Source: Curvularia sp. ZM96 (taxonomy: Eukaryota > Ascomycota > Dothideomycetes > Pleosporales > Pleosporaceae). Taken from it: 64,000 nt of DNA. The number at the start of each line of letters is the position of its first letter. Positions within the stretch are counted from its first letter, which is position 1. Both the position numbers and the translations under genes were made by a program. This document shows positions 54,172-64,000 of the stretch, one piece after another. A model generated the notes under the pieces. It had not been told where the DNA came from and ran no database searches. It worked only from the letters and a program-made list of their open reading frames with translations. The DNA lies in NCBI GenBank assembly GCA_022457065.1, contig JAJGBQ010000002.1:3286001-3350000 (forward strand), written 5' to 3'.

Positions 54172-55800
54172 GTATCTATTTTGAGATTCTTCCTGACTGA
54201 CGTCACCTTTCTGGACTGTCAGCCGAAGTGCACATGGTTGTAGAGGGGTTGTATGGCTTGGGCAGCGTTGCGCCCCTGGCCTAGCAAGCAAGGGCCTCTA
54301 CACCGCAACGAAGTAGATGGTCCAGCCCCTCTTGGCTACACAAACAATCAAAGTCATCCCGCCAAACGGCTTCCGTCGGAGTGTCAAAGGAAACAAAGTT
54401 TATTCTCACCGGGAATGATTCCGCTTGGGTTTGCTGCACACAGGGGCTGTTTTGAGCCACCCCCTTTGCCAAACTTTACCTCTCAGCACACATACACAAA
54501 TATACACACGGCACGCAGCACCCACGTGGCTATGCGGAACATGCCGTCAGAAAGGGCCCTGAAACAGATCTTCAGCACCTTCATGTCTACACGGCTCTTT
54601 TTTCTTGGTATATTACGCGCACTTCGGCGACCGAAGCGAAGCTAGGTGTCTATTTTTTCTCAGCGGTTCGGACAAGCCTCCGATATGGCCTGATTCCTAC
54701 CTTTCTCTTTTTTTTTCTTCACTTTCGGTATCTTCATTCACTTCTTCCTCTTGTCGTTACTGACCTTTTTGTTCTGCATGCTTGATGTTTACTTCATTCA
54801 TTCTTCTCACGTCGCATTGAACGGCCTTTCTTTTCTTCATGTTGATGTTTTACCCCTTTCTCTTCTACATTCGACATGCCTAGCAGCATGCTTCTTCTTT
54901 TATGTCTTCGCCGCTGTTTTCGGACAGTGAGCAATGTATGTTTATGCCCCTTCAACAAACCTTTTTCTTTTCTTCTTTCTTTTTGTGTGTGTATTCTTCG
55001 ATACGGTCGCTATTCATATAGATAGAGACGATAGGGTTTGCTGCATTTTGATACCCGAATGAATTGGTTCGAGATGAATTGATATGAGTGGCTGAGTCTG
55101 AGGAGATGATGATGAGTATGCTGTGTGGAGGTGTTTGTGTTGTCCGGTTTATAAAGTGGTTAGAAGTAGAGCGATTTGGTTTTGTTTGTAGGCAAATACA
55201 TGTACTGTATATCAATTACCTGCGGCCTTTTGGTCATATATTGGCCAACTCTGATAAATTGCTTCCTTCGGCGCAGATACATGATCATCCATACAAGATT
55301 TACACCCCCAGGCACACCAGGAGGAAGCTTTGTGCCGCAAATGTGCCAAAGAAGATGTAAAGGTGTTGATGTAGAGATGGATTGGATGATCCGCAAGGCT
55401 AGTGACCTCTCCAAATCAAACAGACCGTATCGTCGTCTTTCCTGCATGTGGGGTATCCGAAACCCTCCTCCTATGAGTTTAACGACTACTTAAGACATCG
55501 AACAACTGATCGGTAGTCAAGCGTCGCATGATGGAAGAGGACTTGGATCAAACGCCTCGACCTTCCAAACGAGCCCTCGAACTCGATTCCGTGCCGCACT
55601 TACCTCTCTTCCCAATCAAGAGCAGCTCCAGCGCGGCGATTCTCTGTCTGCGTACAGTTAAATGCAGGCACGTCTGATCGTAGTGCTCTGATGGTATTAT
55701 GCCTTGTCCTATCTGTTTGATCAGTGATCCAACTTTCCTCTACCTTTCTCGGCTGAAATGAACCAAGTGACACTGAGCCGGCCAGTGCGAGTGTTTGTGC
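54172..55800. other. intergenic region, convergent 3' ends
   Basis: About 1.6 kb, pyrimidine- and T-rich at 54650-54980. No supported gene. Confidence 0.5.
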
Positions 55801-56683
55801 TCAGAATATCAGATCTTGATGCACCATTCTCATAACCGCCGCTTCGCTGGGCCAAGGCTCTAATATCTCCCCAATACGCAGGGACCAGTCGTCATCCCAC
55901 CGAACCCCTTGTAGAGCAGTGAAGTACTCCCAGTAGGTTGGGAACCAGCCAGCCTCCTCCCAATCCACTAAGCTAACCTCAAGGATCTGCGACGCATCCC
56001 GATGCACCATCACATTCTTTCTTTGTAGATCTGAATGAGAAAGAACAGGCTTGTGGCCAGCCAATGTCCTGTCAAGCGTCTTCTCGTAAAAATCTGCTTT
56101 GAAGCTATGCTTTCCCATTCCTGCCCAATCAAACCGAAGATGCTTCACGAGAGCGGCATTGAACTGGTTTTCTGAATCGAACGGCCCACAAATTTCCTTG
56201 TCGTTTTCCGGGCTGTAGAATAGATAATGATAAAATTTCCCATTGTCAACACTTCCCATAGAGTTGAGGAGCAGGAATGTCTCGAATCGACAGGAAAAGC
56301 TTATTCAATCTGGCGCAAATCTCGGATTTCTCGGATTCTTGGAGGGTAGGCCATAATTTTTCGAGGGATTCGCCAGGCATGCGTTGCATGATTAAACACA
56401 GGTGACCCGTGCTTGGCATGCGATACATTGCGTAGAGTTTCGGGAATCCCGAGCGAGTCTTACGGTGGTGATGCTCAAGAAAGAGAAGCACTTGTCCTTC
56501 AATTTCCTTCACTCCCCGTCCATATTTGACGATAAAGTGAGGTTCAACCGCAACCACCCTATGGTAGGACAAATCGTCTCGGAAGACGGCTGTTGATTCA
56601 CGGAATTGATTTTCCATAGGTAGAGAGGCCGGTAGTTTGTCCGGTGTTTTGAGATAAGGCAGTGTGGACGGCGACCAAGACAT
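55801..56683 (-). pseudogene. aminoglycoside phosphotransferase-like kinase with a single-base frameshift
   Basis: The first segment (56683 to about 56255) encodes a kinase N-lobe, including HFIVKYG and LCLIMQRMPGESLEKLW. The second, in another frame (about 56257 to 55801), encodes the C-lobe with the catalytic loop LSHSDLQRKNVMV (H-x-D-x4-N) and LVDWEEAGW (metal Asp). They meet at a run of three G (56255-56257, minus strand), where one extra base breaks the frame. Splice signals that would bridge it are not seen. APH/choline-kinase-like proteins of about 295 residues are common in fungi. Either a recent pseudogene or a sequencing error; both catalytic motifs are intact. Confidence 0.75.
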
Positions 56684-57607
56684 GACTACTCTAGGTTATA
56701 TGGGACGCAGATTTATGTACTAACTATTGTCAGTACCCTACATCTACAAGGACGATATGCCAGAAACTCCGGATGATGACTCTGATTTTCCCAGCATATC
56801 ATGTAGCGTGACACCACTGGTAGTTTCATCAGCTAAGAATAATGTTGCTCTAAGACTCTAGCAACGGTATTTGTATTAGGGATGGTTGAAGTTACAGATT
56901 GTGGTTGAGCAGTTGTACATCCTTTTGGAATACTGAATTAGTTGGATAGAACCGCTGCCTACTTACTGTCAGATCACCGCAGGGATGGCGATTTTATGTG
57001 ATGGATCATATGAATCTAGAAACGAACGTATCTTTTCCGTGTCTCCAAGAGCTTCAAAGTTTGTTTTACTAGATTTGCGACCGTTTCGATACACCAAGAG
57101 GTTGGCACTCTATGCAAGATATGTGGGGCAGTTGCTCTTATCGATAAGATATGTGGGATAATCGTGACGAGCTCTGGAAAGTGGGTGGCGTCTGACGGTC
57201 GACCTGGAAATTGGACAGTCAAGCTTCTATCTATGTAATGATTACAATCCAGACCCAGTGCTAGGGCAGTAGCTGCTCTCGTGCCCCCGTTACGCCGTAC
57301 AGTGACAGAAAGTGCCCCTCGATATCGCACCCACCACGCCTCCCCACGTGCACAGCATCCAAGTCTCAAGCGCGGCCCGCACACTGTCGATCGCAGCCTA
57401 GCAGCTTGGCCACCCTCGGGCCTATTCCACCGCTGCCAATCTGTACTGGGCGCTGTTGGCAAGCATTGGCAACACAAGAAAGCCTTTCCGGCCGTCTTGC
57501 TGCTGACCGTCTGCCTCTCTCTTGTCCTCGCCGCCCCTCTCTCTTGTTCTCTGTACGCGCTCTTGTCATAGCGACCCGACACGCCACGACACTACGTCAT
57601 TGAAACC
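56684..57607. other. divergent intergenic region
   Basis: Shared upstream region of the APH-like gene and the CDF transporter. No supported gene. Confidence 0.5.
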
Positions 57608-59071
57608 ATGACGGAGCCAGATCTGCACCATGCCATTTCTATGAAACCGCATCCTTTCCACACTCATCCAGACCGCATTGAACGCACGTCTAGCCCTCAC
57701 GTGCATCTCCACCCCACCAGCAGCTCCTCCCACGTCGACGGCACAGGACAAGGCAACACGACCGCCAGTAGTACTGCCATCGAGCGCTCTCCATCCACCG
57801 CTACCGACCACCATGCTCGCCACGTCCCCGCTTCCGTCGCTCAAGACGTAGAGTCGCAGTCTCCGCCAGCCTACACGGCCGACACGGATCCCTACAGACT
57901 GGCCGCCGCCATCAAGCCCGAGTCTGAACTTGCCCTCATCCGTGCAAACACGTCGCGTAAGCGCGATGGCTGCGGGCCCATCAGCCTCAATGCCAAATCG
58001 CGATCGGCCAAGAAGCTCGAGGAGTTCTACTCTGCCCAGAACGAAAACATTGAGCGGCTCCTCAAGCCCGTCGACGACCACCGGCGCGCGGCCAAGGAAG
58101 AAGACCATGCCAACCACCTCAAGTACAAAATCGCAGTCATTGGCTCCTTCGCTGCCAATATCCTGCTGGCCATCCTGCAGCTCTATGCAGCCGTATCCTC
58201 CAAGTCTCTCTCCCTCTTCACCACCATGGCCGACTCTCTCTTCGACCCGCTGTCCAACCTAACCCTCATCATGTGCAACCGCGCCGTTGCACGCGTCGAC
58301 GCTCGCAAGTTCCCCTCTGGCAAAGCACGCATCGAGACCGCCGGCAACCTCTGCTTCTGCGCCCTCATGATCACCGTCTCGGTCGTCATCATCGTCGAAT
58401 CCATCCGCACCGTGGCTGAGCACACGGGCCCAGAAACAAACGACTTCTTTCTGCCCTCTGTCATCGCCGTCAGCATCGCCTTTGCCACAAAATTCAGTCT
58501 CTTCCTGTACTGCTGGGCCCTCCGTAACAAGTACAGCCAGGTCCGCATTCTATGGGAAGACCACCGCAACGACCTCTTCATCAACGGCTTCGGTGTCCTT
58601 ACCAGCGTCGGCGGATCCAAACTTAAGTGGTGGATTGACCCCATGGGCGCAATGATACTTTCCGTCCTCATCATCTTCCTCTGGAGTCGCACCGCCTACT
58701 CGGAGTTTCAACTCCTCATTGGCGTTACGGCGGACACGAACATGCTCCAGCATATCACTTATATCTGTATGTCTCGCCTCCTTTCCCTCTTCATTCCTCC
58801 AAAAATCCCCCACTAACATATACTACTAGCAATGACACACTCCCCTACCATCCTGCAAATCGACACGGTCCGCGCCTACCACAGCGGACCCCGCCTCATT
58901 GTCGAAGTCGACATCGTCATGGACCCATATGCCACGCTGCGCGCTACTCACGATGTCGCAGAGGAGCTGCAGATCAAGCTCGAGAGCTTGCCGGATGTCG
59001 AGCGCGCATATGTCCATGTCGATTATGAGACGGATCATCGCCCGGAGCACTTTTTGAAAAAGGAGTTGTAG
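57608..59071 (+). CDS. cation diffusion facilitator (CDF), manganese-type, 2 exons
   Basis: Exons 57608-58766 and 58830-59071 (63-nt intron) give 466 residues. A long polar, His-rich N-tail (1-180) precedes six membrane segments. Metal-site motifs are DSLFD in the second segment and DHRND in the fifth, both of D-x3-D form. This form is typical of Mn-transporting CDF proteins; Zn-CDFs have His-x3-Asp. The C-terminal cytoplasmic domain (ILQIDTVRAYHSGPRLIVEVDI ... VERAYVHVDYE) is the usual metal-sensing fold, and its continuity across the intron supports the splice. Efflux or sequestration of Mn2+ is inferred; the membrane location is not determined. Confidence 0.88.
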
Positions 59072-60380
59072 GTGGCTGATACGATCAGAGAAGAGAGATG
59101 GAGAGAGTAAGAGAGTAAGAATGGTGGGTGAATAGAGGGGATAGAAGAGAGATAGACTCACAGAGAAAGAGAGCGAGAGAGAGACGGAAGGAGTGCGCGT
59201 GAGAGAGAGACAGACAACGAGAGAGGAGATGGGAGGACTGTGCCTTTCCTTGTTTCGCCACGATTCAACCCTATTCTTGTACATAATTTCTTCCCCTTTT
59301 TTAACATTGACGATGACGACGAACCGGTTGGAATAACAAGAATTCCTGAGATATAAAAATCACAAAAATCACACATCACTTTTTTACCTTTGCAAGATCC
59401 ACATCACAATCACCTCAAAAAACCAAATCACTCAATCATCTCAACAACACAAAATCACAAGATGTCCGAGTCTATCATTACAACTATAGAAGAAGAGAGA
59501 GAGGAAAAAAAATCCACGATCTGCCAGCCTGTTCCGTGACTACACAGACTAGACTGGTGTGTACACAATTAAATAAAGAAAACACGCAGAGACAGAGGAC
59601 GGATAATCTATTCCTTCTCCTGGCAGGATACATGCTCTCTGCCTTACAAGACTTTTGGTGCTACATGACGGTGTTGGAGAATGTGGGCTATGCGATTCGG
59701 GTTTGGGGACTTGCGCATGGTGTTTGGGGGGTTGGTGGTCGGATGGTGCCGCGGTGCTAAGGGGGGATGATGCTGTGGGCTGGTGTACAAGGGGGGGTTT
59801 GGAAGGGGAAGAGGCTCGCCTTCATCGACTTTCGTTCCTCTCGTCATTGTCGTGAGCCGCTGAAAGCGTGCCAATGTGTTCGTCCATCCGTATCGTGGTC
59901 GTCCATGCTCTGGCAGACGGTCGTGTCCACATTGTGCAGTCGCTCAATCGGCCGTGACTCTGAACATAGCAATGGGTCGTGGATACGAGACACTCGGAGC
60001 ATCTCTATATCCGGCCTCTCAAAGGGCATGATCCGGGTGCATCGGCCCTGACTCTAGAAAAGTAAAAATCCTTTCTGGAGGGTGTACCAAGAGGAGATCG
60101 CGGTTCTGTACACGGCGAGGTGGTTCAGGCCGATCTTCAACGTGCTGGGGAACGCCAGAGGGAACTAGAATCTATGTTTTAGCCACACGCTAGAAACCAT
60201 CTCTATGGAGGCCATCTAACATCATGGCTAATCTATGACTCCAACCCTACGACGCTGGGGAAGGGGAAAGAGTGTTAAGACACTCAGGCCATGACGCCTT
60301 GGTTGCCGCCTGAACGAGGACAATGGTCAGTGCGCTGGATAAGATATATTGGGGGAGGGGTATGTGTATGAATGTCTACT
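59072..60380. other. intergenic region, convergent 3' ends
   Basis: Lies between the CDF and importin beta genes. A purine-rich GAGA tract occupies about 59087-59236. No supported gene. Confidence 0.5.
59087..59236. repeat. GA-rich low-complexity tract
   Basis: Repeated GAGAGA blocks interspersed with other purines, directly after the CDF stop codon. Confidence 0.7.
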
Positions 60381-63226
60381 CTAGTGGAGAGCAGGACGGA
60401 GGTAGGGGTTGGTGTAGTATGACATACCAACTTGGCGCTTGATCTGCTCACGTGCCCATCGAGCAGTGTCGCGAGTGCGGCCGCTGAAGTCCTGGTTTGA
60501 GCGAGTCTCCCTTGCCAACGCGGTCAGGAAGTCGTGGCGGAAATATTCCCTGAAGTCACCAGCAGGGAAAGCATCCGCAAGATCACTAGGAGATGTCAGC
60601 ATTTTTTCTTAGTAAGTGGTTGTATGATGCTTACCCAATGACACCGCATGAAGATCGGAGAAGAGCTTCGGTGCGGTTGCTGTCTTGTTGGATGGTGCGC
60701 AGAAGATCAAAGATGGAGTCCATGTAGGGAACAATGAGTTGAGTCTTGTTGCTGCTCTTCATGGCGACAATGCATCCATCCCACGCATCCATGATGCCTT
60801 CGCGAAGGGAGGTGATGTAGTCAATCATCTCGTAGTTGCCTTCAGTTGTGATGGTCACTTGACCGGCCTGTTGAAGAACCTGAGCGACAACGGGAAGGTA
60901 TGTCTCAAAGGCACCGTGAATGGCGTGCGCAATGTCGCCGAAGCACTGCAGGATGGCAGGCTTGAGCTGGTTGCCGAGGGCAGGGCTGCGGAGGTTGTTG
61001 AGAAGAGAGTTCATGAAAGCATCGCAGTAAGGCTGAACCTGCTCTCCCAAGGATCGAGTAATGTCAGAAACCAGACCAATAGCCATGGAGCAGAGGGCGG
61101 GCTCCTCCTGGTTGTTGAGTGCGTTGTACAAGAAAGGCGAGAATGCCTCCATGTACTTCTGGAAGTCCTCCTCGAGCGCGATCGCGATGGATCCAACAGC
61201 AGCAAAGACAGTGTCAGGAACACTGGACTTGGGAGGAAGCGATTGCAGCAGGCTCAACAAGGCCTGCATGATACGGTCAGCCTGAGGCCTGATATCACCC
61301 TCTAGTCGCTGGATGATGGTCATGATGACACTGGCCAAGCTGGTCTGCATTTCCTCAAGAGTGAGCTTGTCCTCAACGTTGACAACTTGAGTCTGGAGCG
61401 CCATGGACTTGTCCAGGCGCTCGAGGATGACGTTAGAAAGCTCATTGACGAGCGGAACGCTATCACCAGCAGCGTTGTTGACGAACGAGTTGAGGACTTC
61501 GTAGGCAGCAGTGCGCAGGGTGTTATCGGCATCGGCTCGCTCAGTGACTTGCAAAAGGCTCTGAACACTCTGGGCAAAGTGGGGCGACAGCGGGTTGCTC
61601 TGGCATCCGGGTTCTCCGGCGAATCTATCGGCCAGATTCATCAGAGACCAGCAGCAAGACGCGGCCATCTTGGGGTTGCTGGCGAGACCGTTGAAGAGAG
61701 CACCAATGAGTGGTGGGAGGTGCTGTTGAGCGTCCAGTGCGCTGGGAACAGCTTCGCAAATGCGGCCCAAAGCATAGGCAGCTGAGTCCTTGACATGAAT
61801 GTTCTGGTCGTCCATCATGCCAATCAGAGTTGGGAGCGCTTGCTTCACAATGGGATCCAGAACCGACTCCTCGGGTCCCTCCATGATGGCGCCGAAAGCG
61901 GAGACGGACGCATCCCTGTAGTGCCAGTCCTCTGCGCGAATGTACTTTTCGATAAAAGCCAGGACTGGAGGCATGACGCCGCTGCCAACGCACTGAGCCC
62001 AGAGCTGCAGACACTGGTATGCGGCACGCGATGTGTTATACTCGTTGTCGTCGGCATCCTCGTCCTGCTTGGCCATGAGCTCCAACAGCACGGGGACAAC
62101 TTCTTGAGTAGCGACACGGGCAAAGTTGAAGTACTCTCGCAGCTCGGTGGAGCCCTCTGCTTGCGCCTGTGTGTTATCGTCTTCGATTGCGATTTCCTCC
62201 TCGCAAACGGTGCACCAGAACTCTACCGCCAGCTTGGCAACATCCTCTTCGTCGCTCTTCATACCCTGGATTGTGAGGCCAAACAGCGCCTTCTCCATGT
62301 AGAAGCGCATCTTGTCGTAGTAGAGACCCATTATGCGGTTCAGACATCCGTACGAGCCCTGCTGGATGCGTGTGTCTTCGGCCTGTGTGGCCTCGCAGAT
62401 GACCTGCATGATGTAGTTGCGCTCGCCCTCATTGTCAAAGTTTGAGCGAACGAATTCGATTGAGTCACTGAGGGCATTAATGGCAGCTACACGGACGTCG
62501 TTGTTGGTCTCCTCCTTACGAGCACCCTGAACAACGGCTGTCAAGATGGCATTGGAGTGATGTGACAGGGCGTCTCGCAGCTCGACATCGTCTGTATCGC
62601 ACACGAAACCAATTGTGGTGAGTGAAGATTGCTTCTGGCTGTCTGTACCTTGGCCGACGTTCTCAACGAGTGTGGTCATCAGCTCCGGCCACTGATTGCG
62701 GGGTATTTCAATGGCGGCGACGGAAGCTATGAATTGGGCAGCAGCAGAGCCAACACCCTTATTCGGTGTGGCCAGGGTGCCGAGGGCCATGGCCTTGACT
62801 TGCTGCTTGATCTGGGGGTCGAGGCTGAGCCATCGCTCCTGGACCTGACGTAACCTGGCGTATTCGCGGGCGGTGAAAGCGTTCTTCAGGGCCAGGGCGG
62901 CGGCCTGGCGAATTTGTGGTGCGGCCTGTTCATTTGCGAGTTCGCCACCGAGGACCGTGAGATATTGAGGCTGGAGCGAGGCATCGAGGTTAGTGGGTGC
63001 GGTTTGACGAGGCGGCGTGCAGCCTTGCAGGTGGTGGTGCGGCGACTTACAAAGTTGGAGTCGGCAGCCTGTTGCAGCTGCTGCTCTGCGCTGTTACGAA
63101 TACTGGCATCTGCACAAGACGCGTCAGTCAGGGAAAGGCCCTTTGTGCACCAAACAGGGTCGGGCAAGGGAAGCAAGGCGGCGTACCGGCAGCGTAGGTT
63201 CCCTCCAACACCTGGTTGATATCCAT
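60381..63226 (-). CDS. KAP95: importin subunit beta-1 (karyopherin Kap95), 4 exons
   Basis: Exons 63226-63187, 63109-63051, 62970-60635 and 60585-60381 give 879 residues, close to the normal Kap95 length. Introns are 77, 80 and 49 nt. It starts MDINQVLEGTYAA and continues SIRNSAEQQLQQAADSNF, PQYLTVLGGELANE; the rest is an uninterrupted series of HEAT repeats. Recognisable blocks include DSIEFVRSNFDNEGERNYIM, EFWCTVCEEE and KDSAAYALGRICE. The last exon (DLADAFPAGDFREYF) is the conserved C-terminal repeat. Kap95 binds importin alpha and RanGTP and carries cargo through nuclear pores. Confidence 0.95.
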
Positions 63227-64000
63227 ACTGGGTGAAGGGGTTGTGGCTCGCGGGATCAAAGAGGGGTATCTGGGGGGCGAAGAGAATTAAAAAAGGCCGC
63301 AGCGGCGGGGTGTGCAGAAGAGAGATGCGGCTAAAGGTCGGATGAGGGAGTGAGAGAAAGCGTCGAGAAGGAGCAGTGGAAAGGACGGTCGTCAGGAGGG
63401 AATTTGAAGCGAACGAAGGTCGAGCGTAGACAAGCCTAGTTCACGTGTTGTTTTCCTTGTTAAGGGTCTGTCTGCCCCACTACCGGGACGGGCTTTTGGT
63501 GGGAGAGTTTGAGAGCAAGGGCGGCCGATCCAGGGCAGCAAACGGGACGGGACGGGGAACGCAAATGGCGTCGTGGGTGAGCGTGTGGAAGCGTGGAAGT
63601 GTATCGATGGTATCTGGGCGTCAAGCGTCGGTAGCAGGCAGAAAAGTAAGAAGCCCAGGCACCGTCGCTGGACAGTTGCACGCGCAGCAGTCGAGGCAAG
63701 AGCGCCCGCCTGGCAACCGCGCATTGGCTCGCTTGCGCATCGTGCTTGCCTTTCCCCCACGGCTCCGAAGCCCTCTATGCAGCCCTGTGAGACCGCCGGA
63801 TCAGACAACACAGCTATCCATGCGAGAGACAGTGGCACATCAACTAGACTAGGAAGAGAGCCAGGACATGCTGTGCGAATGCCACATATACACACACTGC
63901 ACACAACATGGACATGTCCCCTGCCATGCACACTACAAACTACACGTCCACCAAACAGCATCGGGAGTCTGCCAAGACACTCTACACATCCAAAAGCGAA
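63227..64000. other. right-edge non-coding stretch
   Basis: Upstream region of the importin beta gene. Frames here look random; any gene to the right lies outside the window. Confidence 0.5.

Noticed and set aside
1..64000. CRISPR arrays, bacterial operons, riboswitches, rRNA
   Set aside because: No direct-repeat/spacer array, no rRNA sequence and no bacterial gene organisation was found; the window is eukaryotic nuclear DNA.

Overview
This is a filamentous ascomycete nuclear window, most likely a Dothideomycete of the order Pleosporales (lineage inferred from gene content). Coding genes carry short 45-80 nt introns with GTANGT donors, CTAAC/CTGAC branch sites and CAG/TAG acceptors. The window holds typical fungal families (HET, Pth11-like rhodopsin domain, Zn2Cys6 regulator, Aim3, GH2 beta-mannosidase) and a DNA transposon whose damage is purely by C-to-T/G-to-A transitions, the mark of repeat-induced point mutation (RIP). 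There are no operons; genes are monocistronic and on both strands. Exon joins given below were derived by hand from splice motifs and reading phase.

Layout. 0-9 kb: an SBPase/FBPase-like phosphatase divergent from a nitrilase, then a small accessory group: a Cys/His-rich zinc-motif protein, a secreted two-repeat Kex2-type peptide precursor (minus strand, 3893-4374), an anion:cation symporter-family transporter, and a second protein with the same Cys/His motif. 9.3-11.6 kb: an intron-bearing tRNA, a complete but RIP-killed Fot1/pogo-like transposon with intact terminal inverted repeats, and a minisatellite. 11.6-17.1 kb: a small membrane protein, an ankyrin protein and a divergent HET-domain protein. 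18-19.4 kb: a rhodopsin-domain membrane protein. 20.6-43.5 kb: mainly conserved genes: APC10, an ELO-type elongase with a long tail, Aim3, a single-pass membrane protein, a PHD-finger protein, PUS7, an RBM39/Rsd1-like splicing factor and a fatty-acid 2-hydroxylase. 44.7-54.2 kb: a secreted thaumatin-like protein, beta-mannosidase and a Zn2Cys6 transcription factor. 55.8-63.2 kb: a frameshifted aminoglycoside-phosphotransferase-like gene, a manganese-type CDF transporter and importin beta (Kap95).

The most interesting object is the gene at 3893-4374. Splicing two introns turns an apparent 64-residue ORF plus a 'decayed' tandem repeat into one 125-residue secreted precursor. It has two almost identical four-cysteine units, each ending in Lys-Arg. 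The two units differ at 16 synonymous codons but only one non-synonymous codon over 46, while the two introns have diverged freely. I do not recognise the peptide core. The precursor and the neighbouring transporter are bracketed by the two zinc-motif proteins, which makes 3.3-8.8 kb the stretch most worth following up.
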